Below the pieces are notes generated by a model. The model was not told where the DNA came from. It was given only the letters and a program-made list of their open reading frames with translations, and made no database searches. Shown piece by piece: positions 34,869 through 40,876 of a DNA stretch of 40,876 nt; position 1 is the first letter of the stretch, and the number at the start of each line of letters is the position of its first letter. The DNA is from Flavobacteriales bacterium. Lineage in GTDB: Bacteria; Bacteroidota; Bacteroidia; Flavobacteriales; UBA7312. The translations under genes and the position numbers were made by a program. Where the stretch lies: the NCBI GenBank assembly GCA_016779935.1, contig JADHMQ010000002.1, positions 167,649 through 208,524 on the forward strand, given 5' to 3'.

Positions 34869-35567
34869 CTATGAATTTATTGGGGATTTATTAATGGTAT
34901 CGCTTTCAATCTCGCCATCTTTTAGTCTTACTATTCTGTGGGTGTATTGTGCGATTTCATCTTCGTGTGTTACGATAATTACGGTATTACCGTTTTTATG
35001 GATTTCTTGAAAGAGTGCCATTATTTCAACTGAGGTAGCACTGTCAAGGTTACCTGTTGGTTCATCTGCCAAAATTATTGATGGATTATTTACGAGTGCC
35101 CTTGCTACCGCTACTCTTTGTCTTTGACCTCCTGATAGTTCATTTGGTCTATGATTTACTCTATCGGAAAGGTTTACTTTTTCGAGTGCATCTAAAGCCT
35201 TTTTTTCTCTTTCTTCTTTGTTGAATCCAGCGTAAATTAACGGCAACATTACATTTTCTAAAGCAGTGGATTTTGGTAATAAGTTAAAACTTTGAAATAC
35301 AAACCCTATTTCTTTATTTCTAATTTCTGCTAGATTGTTGTCATTTAACTGACTGACATTATTGTTTGCCAGTGAGTAACTTCCTTTGGTAGGAGTGTCT
35401 AAGCAACCAAGGATATTCATTAGAGTAGATTTTCCAGAACCTGATTGTCCCATTAGTGCGACAAATTCGTTTTTCTCTATTGAAAGGTCTATGCTTTTGA
35501 GCGCCTTAATTACTTCATTTCCTACTGTGAAATGCCTTGCGATGTTCTTGATATCGATTACTGCCAT
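34869..35567 (-). CDS. ABC transporter ATP-binding protein (LolD/MacB-like)
   Basis: A 232-residue ATPase of the LolD/MacB branch: [21 protein letters not shown] start, Walker [11 protein letters not shown]-loop in [12 protein letters not shown], signature [15 protein letters not shown], Walker [13 protein letters not shown] and H-loop IVTHED. The branch usually pairs with a MacB-type permease, but no permease is adjacent; cobO lies 4 bases downstream. The partner must be encoded elsewhere. Substrates could be lipoproteins, peptides or a drug. TTTG-N16-TAACTTTG is a likely promoter just upstream. Confidence 0.92.
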   Translation of the reverse strand: MAVIDIKNIARHFTVGNEVIKALKSIDLSIEKNEFVALMGQSGSGKSTLMNILGCLDTPTKGSYSLANNNVSQLNDNNLAEIRNKEIGFVFQSFNLLPKSTALENVMLPLIYAGFNKEEREKKALDALEKVNLSDRVNHRPNELSGGQRQRVAVARALVNNPSIILADEPTGNLDSATSVEIMALFQEIHKNGNTVIIVTHEDEIAQYTHRIVRLKDGEIESDTINKSPINS

Positions 35568-35576
35568 AACGTGTTA

Positions 35577-35604
35577 CAAAGTTAGTCAAAATACAATCAT
35601 CAAA
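35577..35604 (-). promoter_or_regulatory. Promoter for the ABC/cobO operon
   Basis: The minus strand has TTTG (35604-35601), 16 bases, then TAACTTTG (35584-35577), ending 9 bases before the ATG at 35567. The leader would be 2-4 bases or none. The spacing equals that of the hydrolase promoter. Confidence 0.55.
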
Positions 35605-35656
35605 GCATTCAGTTTTTCTTTCTAAAAGAAGAGAATAAATCGTAGGAATTTGAGTG

Positions 35657-38600
35657 TTATCTAAGTATGGTAATTGTACCTTGTCTATTTATAGTTCTAC
35701 CTGTAAATAATGATTTTACATATAAATTGTAGATGTAGACTCCGGCAGGAACTTGAATGTCATTTTTGTATGAGCCATCCCAAGAAACAGTTTCATCATC
35801 ACTAAAGAAAATTCGTTCGCCATATCTATTAAAAACTTCAAAGGAATAATCGACACCATCCATTGAAAATATTGATACCTCAAAGCTATTATGCATCTTA
35901 TCTCCATTTGAAGGAGTGAAGGAATTAGGAACATAAACTTCAAATAGTTCTTTAAAGTTGGCTACAATGTTATCATCAGAGTTTACGGAGAAATTGACAT
36001 TGGTTTCATTTTCACTTGGCTGAAGAGTATTGTTTTCAATAGTCCAGTGAGAAAATCTCCAGCCATCAATTGCCTGAGCTTGAAGGTTCACTGCCCTCTC
36101 AGCTAAATATGTTAGTGTTTGTTGACTTTCTATGTTATTCGTGTCACTCGCAATTATTCGACCACTATTTGATGGTGATATATCGTAATTTACATTGTAA
36201 AACACGTTTTCATCAAAATGTACAACAATCGTATCACCTTTATTCACGCTGAAATTAATAAAAGGTGAAATAGATTGTCCAATCACATACCCGTTTGATG
36301 AGGTCATGTGCTTAAATTCCCAAAAGGTGTTGGATAGTGCTTGCACACTTATGTTTGTACCATATGTTTCTGTTGTTGTATATGGAAAAGTAGATATACT
36401 TTCGCCATTTACTAAAAGGCTAACATCTGAATTTGATGGATCAACAATATATGTAATGTCAAATGTTTGTTGGTTTAAATGCAGAACGATAGTGTCATCA
36501 TTATTTACAGTAATACTAACGTCTTCATTCGTTGTTGTAGGAGTGAAGGAGTGGTTATTGCTACTCCAATATCCCATTTCCCAGCCAATATTTGGTTGGG
36601 CTCCGAGCGATAGATTTACACCATCAATGTAGCTTTCATTGTGAGGAAAAACTGTAATGTTATTTCCGTCTATCGACATATTCCCTGAGCCAAATGGTTC
36701 AACTAAAAATGTTAGTTCATTGGCGTCGAAGTAAAAGATTACTGTGATATCACTTTCAAGTTCAATTGAAAAATCAGTGTCAGTTGGATTGTATGCATAT
36801 GGTATAGCGCTCACTATTTCATAACTTGAAAAGTTTCCGCTTGTAACACTAAAATCGATGTCTATACCGCCAAAAAAATCACCACTAAAAGGAGAGGTTA
36901 AATTATTTACATCAAAGAAGTTGTTAAAGTCTACTTCTCCTAATCCATTGATTACAACGGTTACTTCATATGGGCCTTCAACATCATAGCAATCAACAAT
37001 AGCAGAATTTAAAACGCTACATCTTTCACTCATAAAGTCTCTCATGTTTTGCACATTGTCAGTCCATTCTTCATATGTGCCACCCCACATGTCTATTTGG
37101 GCTTGCATTTCAGGCTCAATGTTATCAATGAGACTATCAAGGTGTTGAATCATGAAGTCACAGGATAAATATGAGTTTGAAAGATTTGACCATCGGTTTA
37201 TGTAGTCGTCAAAAAATTCTTCGCTTTCTAATAAGGCGTTCCAGATTGGAATGTGACCTTGACCGCCAATATTTCCAAAGCTTTCAGCATCGCAAGGGTC
37301 TGCATCAAAGTCGGTGTTAGGAATTCCTGTATAGTTGGCTCCGTGGTCAAATGTGTTGTCCATATCCCACAAGACGTAACGCCATTTTTTCTTATCTCCA
37401 TCTTCCTTTAACCCGTGCCACCAAGCGGTGTTCCAGTTCAGCCAGTCGGCATTTACAGTGTAGGTGTTGAGGATGTAATAATCAATAAGACTTCCAGTAT
37501 TGAATATGCTCTTTGCATAATCATAATTGGCTTGGACACTCATATCATTTGTGGTGATATAGTTTCTGGTTGTGTTCCAGCTATTAAATACATCTGCAGG
37601 ATCTTGGTCAGTAGTTAATACATCTGCCCATGTTCCTCCCCAAGTTTTTAGAAATTCAACCGAATCTTGGTCATAGTAGTGGTCTGTATAGTCAAGGTCA
37701 TCCGCTTTTTCTCTTAATTCGTAAACGCCCCAATATTCGCCGTTTAAGTACATTACACATGGCTCATACGAACGTTCGTCAAGCCTTAAGCCAGCTACTT
37801 GAGATAAGGATTGTACATAAGCGTCTCTGATATGAGCTCCTGAGCTTCCATATGAAAATGGGTAGTTATCATTGGCGGCACATTTTACAATAAATCTTTG
37901 GAATCGGTCTCTGTCGACATCATTATATACTTCTCCTTTAATGGCGTAATTGTATCCAAACTGATCTCTTGTGATGTAGTCAAAGCCTCTTTGTGCATAA
38001 GCCCAAGAGTCATTACCATGCTCATTAAATTCTCCTCTAGCCTTGTCAAATAGAGTTCCGTCGGCGTTATAAATTTCAAACGTTCCTTTTGGTTCTATTT
38101 GATTTCCTCCTGCAATTAGCTCGTATAATTCAGGTTCACCCATATTATCAGATTCTCTTCCAGAAACTGAGAGAATTTTCATATTGTGAGAAACGCCAAT
38201 AAAATAAGTTCCATATTCCATGAAGCTAGGTAATATTTGTTGTTCGTCATTGTATGAAACAGCTTTTAGTACAGTGGTATTATTAATTGCGATTGGACCC
38301 GTATATAAATTATCTGAATCATCTGGAACACTACCGTCCGTAGTATAATATATTGTTATTCCTGGAGTAGTTGGTATAGTTACATTAATTGTTGCAGGAT
38401 AAATACCCGGTTGAGGGTCAAATGTTGGTGTGACAGAATAGTCATCAAAACCATTGGCGTTTATTGCATCTGGAGTAGGGTCTACAAAAACACTCCAATT
38501 AGCATCACCATCAGTTGTTCTTCCTCTCGACATATTAGTCAAGCAAGGTCTTATAAAAACGGAATCTACAACTGTAACTCCATCAGGGGCTGTAAGAATT

Positions 38601-38983
38601 ACCCATTCATTACCTTTTGTCTGGTGAAGCTTAAAGCTAGTATGGACATTATTACCATTAATTTCATTCCTTCCAGAGCAATAGACTAGTAAATGGTCGT
38701 TTGCAGGAATGATAACTGGAGAATAAAATTGCCATTTTGTAAGATTATTAGCTTTATCGCTGAGGTAGTAGTTGTTTAAATCTACGCTAGCTCCAGAGTT
38801 ATTGTAGATTTCAAACCAATCTTCGTTTTCACCATAATTATCAGTGAATGCATCAAAATTAGCAGCAGAGTATTCGTTAATTAAAACTTGTCCAAATACG
38901 ATAGTATTTGACATTAAAAAAAATGTCAATAATAGCATTTGTTTATAAAAGCAAATAAATATATTAGATGGTCTTAAGATCAT
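35657..38983 (-). CDS. Large secreted CotH-kinase protein with T9SS type B domain
   Basis: An 1,108-residue multidomain surface protein. After a hydrophobic signal (~15-31) comes a lamin-tail domain (~33-150; VLINEYSAANFDAF, EDWFEIYN). Next is a chitobiase C-terminal-like region (~188-262; GITIYYTTDGSVPD, GPIAI), then a CotH-kinase domain (~270-660) with YGVYELREKADDLD-like residues and WDMDNTF (D540-M-D542), a catalytic mark of the family. Four tandem InlB-B-like beta repeats (~690-1010, each ending near DDTIVxHF) follow. The last 92 residues (from 1017) are a gliding-motility-associated T9SS type B domain (PNSFTPSNGD, FNRYGERIF, VPAGVYIYNL). Known CotH proteins phosphorylate spore coat proteins; the target here is unknown. 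Confidence 0.9.
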   Translation of the reverse strand: MILRPSNIFICFYKQMLLLTFFLMSNTIVFGQVLINEYSAANFDAFTDNYGENEDWFEIYNNSGASVDLNNYYLSDKANNLTKWQFYSPVIIPANDHLLVYCSGRNEINGNNVHTSFKLHQTKGNEWVILTAPDGVTVVDSVFIRPCLTNMSRGRTTDGDANWSVFVDPTPDAINANGFDDYSVTPTFDPQPGIYPATINVTIPTTPGITIYYTTDGSVPDDSDNLYTGPIAINNTTVLKAVSYNDEQQILPSFMEYGTYFIGVSHNMKILSVSGRESDNMGEPELYELIAGGNQIEPKGTFEIYNADGTLFDKARGEFNEHGNDSWAYAQRGFDYITRDQFGYNYAIKGEVYNDVDRDRFQRFIVKCAANDNYPFSYGSSGAHIRDAYVQSLSQVAGLRLDERSYEPCVMYLNGEYWGVYELREKADDLDYTDHYYDQDSVEFLKTWGGTWADVLTTDQDPADVFNSWNTTRNYITTNDMSVQANYDYAKSIFNTGSLIDYYILNTYTVNADWLNWNTAWWHGLKEDGDKKKWRYVLWDMDNTFDHGANYTGIPNTDFDADPCDAESFGNIGGQGHIPIWNALLESEEFFDDYINRWSNLSNSYLSCDFMIQHLDSLIDNIEPEMQAQIDMWGGTYEEWTDNVQNMRDFMSERCSVLNSAIVDCYDVEGPYEVTVVINGLGEVDFNNFFDVNNLTSPFSGDFFGGIDIDFSVTSGNFSSYEIVSAIPYAYNPTDTDFSIELESDITVIFYFDANELTFLVEPFGSGNMSIDGNNITVFPHNESYIDGVNLSLGAQPNIGWEMGYWSSNNHSFTPTTTNEDVSITVNNDDTIVLHLNQQTFDITYIVDPSNSDVSLLVNGESISTFPYTTTETYGTNISVQALSNTFWEFKHMTSSNGYVIGQSISPFINFSVNKGDTIVVHFDENVFYNVNYDISPSNSGRIIASDTNNIESQQTLTYLAERAVNLQAQAIDGWRFSHWTIENNTLQPSENETNVNFSVNSDDNIVANFKELFEVYVPNSFTPSNGDKMHNSFEVSIFSMDGVDYSFEVFNRYGERIFFSDDETVSWDGSYKNDIQVPAGVYIYNLYVKSLFTGRTINRQGTITILR

Positions 38984-39003
38984 GTGTAACTTGGTCTAAA
39001 GAA

Positions 39004-39011
39004 CAAATATA
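39004..39011 (-). promoter_or_regulatory. Candidate -7 box for the CotH gene
   Basis: The minus strand reads TATATTTG (exact TAnnTTTG), ending 20 bases before the ATG at 38983. No TTG -33 is clear. Confidence 0.45.
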
Positions 39012-39047
39012 CTGCTTTAAATTCGTAGTATTATATATCATCGGAAA

Positions 39048-39061
39048 AATCCTTACGGATT
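39048..39061 (-). terminator. Weak terminator candidate after htpG
   Basis: The minus strand reads AATCC, GTAA loop, GGATT, then TTT. The stem is only 5 bp with a GNRA-type loop and short T run. It lies about 33 bases after the htpG stop. Confidence 0.4.
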
Positions 39062-39094
39062 CACCCTAATGTTTTTTAGAATAAAATGAGGGTT

Positions 39095-40876
39095 TTATTT
39101 AATCATCCCCACACTTCTATTAATGAAATCTGTTAACTTTTTACCTTTCAATAGACCGTGTGATAGGAGTGCTAAATCTAAAAATTGCTGTATTAGTTCA
39201 GACTGTTTTTTATCATCTTTAGAGTTTAAAAGAAGACTTATTAATTTGTGGTTTGAGTTTACAACTAGGTTATAGTTTTCAGGCAGTTCGCCAAACATAT
39301 TCATTCCACCAGAAAGTTTTTGTTGTTCTTTCATTCGCCTCATAAATTCACTTTGTGTGAGTATGAAAGGAGCGTCGTCTGTAGAAAGACTTTCTACCTG
39401 AACGCTGAACTTACTATCGTCTACTTTTTTCTCAACTAATTCTCTTAATGTTTCTTGCTCTTTTTCACTGAGTAGAGAAGGTGTATCGTCTTCTTTTTGA
39501 ATAAGTTTATCCATAGTGTCAGAATCAACTCTAGTAAATTGGATCTCACTATTTTCAGACTCTAATTTTGAAATCAAATGACTTACTAATGGACCTTCAA
39601 GTTCAAGTACTTCATAGTCCTTTTGTTTTGCCATAGCTACAAAGCTATCTTGTTCTTCTTTGTCATGAGTATAGAGTAAAATTGTCTTACCGTCTTTGTT
39701 GGTCTGATTTACTTTTACTCTTTCTATTAGCTCGCTAAATGTTGAGTATTTAGAATCTGTATTTTTTAGTAAGAAGTACTCTTTTGACTTTTCGAAAAAT
39801 TTATCCTCAGTAAGCATACCATATTCAATGAATACTTTCACATCGTCCCACTTTTTCTCAAAATCCTCTCTCTCATTTTTGAACATTGAGTGTAACTTGT
39901 CGCCTACTTTCTTACTAATGTATTTGGATATTTTTTTGACATTACCATCAGCTTGAAGATATGATCTTGATACATTTAATGGAATGTCTGGAGAATCGAT
40001 TACGCCATGTAATAGAGTAAGAAATTCAGGAACAATATTCTCTACATTATCTGTGATGAATACTTGATTGCTATAAAGGTTTATTTTGTTTTTTTGGACT
40101 TCTAAATTATTTTTCAGTTTTGGGAAATATAATATACCAGTTAGATTGAATGGGTAGTCTACATTCAAGTGGATATTAAATATTGGTTCGTTGAACTCCA
40201 TTGGGTATAATTCTCTGTAGAAACTAGAGTAATCTTCATCCTTTAAATCTTGCGGTAATTTTGTCCAAGCAGGAGAGGTATTATTAATGATGTTATCAAC
40301 CTCTTTATCAACTTGTTTGATTTTTCCTTCATCATCTTTTGCTCCATTTGGATCATCAACAGATATTTTTTTAGTTCCAAATTTAACTTCAACAGGAAGA
40401 AATTTACAATATTTATTCAGGATTGCACTGATTCTATTTTCTTCTAAAAATTCTTTTGAATCCTCATCAATATGTAGAACTATATCGGTTCCTTTTGTCT
40501 TTTTCGTTGTCTCTTCAATGGTGTAGTTTGGTGATCCATCACAAGTCCATTTTACTGCAGTACTATTAGGTTTTTGACTTTTAGTAATAATTTCAACTTC
40601 TTTTGATACCATAAAAGAGGAGTAAAAACCTAGTCCAAAATGCCCAATGATAGAGTTTTTTGTGTCTGAATCTTTGTATTTGTTAACGAATTCTTCAGCA
40701 CCAGAAAAAGCAATTTGATTGATGTATTTGTCAACCTCTTCTTCTGTCATTCCGATTCCATTATCTCTAATGGTAAGGGTTTCTTTCTTTTTATCAATAA
40801 TAACCTCTACTCTTAATTTGTCAATATTGGCTTTTAGTTCGCCGATTGACTTGAGTGTTTTCATTTTTTGAGTAGC
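39095..40876 (-). CDS. htpG: Molecular chaperone HtpG (Hsp90), 5' end outside window
   Basis: The bacterial Hsp90 ATPase. The frame continues past the Met at 40864 to the edge: the last codons give Ala-Thr-Gln-Lys, which fits the family segment after the ATP-site helix. About 30-35 N-terminal residues, including the helix with the catalytic Glu and the Asn of the N-box, lie outside. Visible: DNGIGMT and GHFGLGFYSSFMV (ATP-binding N-domain), the middle domain (PLNVSRSYLQ, the Arg that contacts ATP phosphate) and the C-terminal dimer domain to residue ~593. No internal break is seen. It is convergent with nothing; the CotH gene follows on the same strand after 111 bases. Confidence 0.95.
   Translation of the reverse strand, partial: ATQKMKTLKSIGELKANIDKLRVEVIIDKKKETLTIRDNGIGMTEEEVDKYINQIAFSGAEEFVNKYKDSDTKNSIIGHFGLGFYSSFMVSKEVEIITKSQKPNSTAVKWTCDGSPNYTIEETTKKTKGTDIVLHIDEDSKEFLEENRISAILNKYCKFLPVEVKFGTKKISVDDPNGAKDDEGKIKQVDKEVDNIINNTSPAWTKLPQDLKDEDYSSFYRELYPMEFNEPIFNIHLNVDYPFNLTGILYFPKLKNNLEVQKNKINLYSNQVFITDNVENIVPEFLTLLHGVIDSPDIPLNVSRSYLQADGNVKKISKYISKKVGDKLHSMFKNEREDFEKKWDDVKVFIEYGMLTEDKFFEKSKEYFLLKNTDSKYSTFSELIERVKVNQTNKDGKTILLYTHDKEEQDSFVAMAKQKDYEVLELEGPLVSHLISKLESENSEIQFTRVDSDTMDKLIQKEDDTPSLLSEKEQETLRELVEKKVDDSKFSVQVESLSTDDAPFILTQSEFMRRMKEQQKLSGGMNMFGELPENYNLVVNSNHKLISLLLNSKDDKKQSELIQQFLDLALLSHGLLKGKKLTDFINRSVGMIK

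Noticed and set aside
34865-34990. Cobalamin riboswitch for the adenosyltransferase
   Set aside because: The upstream 4-base gap and overlapping ABC gene leave no non-coding room; no B12-box-like sequence was noticed.
40864-40876. Met at 40864 as the htpG start
   Set aside because: Codons beyond it to the window edge continue in frame and match the family, and the first conserved ATP-site helix would be missing. The gene is cut by the window edge.
1-40876. Mobile elements, CRISPR arrays, tRNA or rRNA genes
   Set aside because: No spaced direct repeats, terminal inverted repeats, transposase motifs or conserved RNA sequences were recognised on either strand by eye. A tRNAscan or HMM search could miss less.

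Overview
The window is AT-rich, almost gapless bacterial chromosome. It looks like a free-living, probably marine, member of the Bacteroidota (Flavobacteriales-like). Three secreted proteins carry features of the Type IX secretion system (T9SS). Candidate promoters are of the TAnnTTTG type rather than sigma70 type. SecA is of the long ~1,090-residue form, and a DUF2795-type acidic mini-protein of a kind common in this phylum is present. Genus cannot be decided from the sequence. I see no rRNA, tRNA, CRISPR, prophage or insertion sequence, and no intergenic gap longer than 300 bases.

Layout. 1-2949: two tandem minus-strand secreted paralogs with choice-of-anchor J-like regions. 3050-5932: gcvP (glycine cleavage P-protein). 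6006-10707: a tight plus-strand operon of a UbiA-like membrane protein, kynureninase, kynurenine 3-monooxygenase and an MFS-like permease. 10652-11770: a small membrane protein and a glyoxalase-II-like hydrolase (minus). 11818-13358: half-size TSUP permease plus M20D amidohydrolase. 13355-15544: recQ (minus). 15637-18130: kdsD-tatC-lptB, an envelope and export operon. 18119-19095: pssA-purS (minus). 19132-20655: lnt. 20658-20936: small anchored acidic protein (minus). 21033-27680: pabB-tilS-unknown-dsbD-yifB, with yifB split by an 8-G tract. 27745-29297: lipoprotein alpha/beta hydrolase and a Crp/Fnr regulator (minus). 29338-30096: an IPNS-like 2OG-Fe(II) oxygenase whose 5' end overlaps divergent pnuC (30085-30672). 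30673-33939: secA (minus). 34042-35567: ABC ATPase, cobalamin adenosyltransferase and DUF2795 protein (minus). 35657-38983: a large secreted CotH-kinase protein. 39095-40876: htpG, 5' end outside the window.

Functional threads. Envelope biogenesis is well represented: Kdo synthesis (KdsD), LPS export ATPase (LptB), phosphatidylserine synthesis (PssA), lipoprotein acylation (Lnt), and Sec/Tat export (SecA, TatC). SecA and Tat/Sec export feed the periplasm, from which T9SS cargo such as the three large secreted proteins leaves the cell. Tryptophan and cofactor metabolism appears as KynU/Kmo, PabB (folate), PnuC (NAD precursor uptake) and cobalamin adenosylation.

The most interesting points are the UbiA-like/kynU/kmo/permease operon, the IPNS-like oxygenase with a complete metal and 2OG-binding residue set, the G-tract frameshift in yifB, promoter boxes ending four bases before start codons (suggesting leaderless mRNAs), and the multidomain CotH surface protein. 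No single locus is proven to be a wholly new system.
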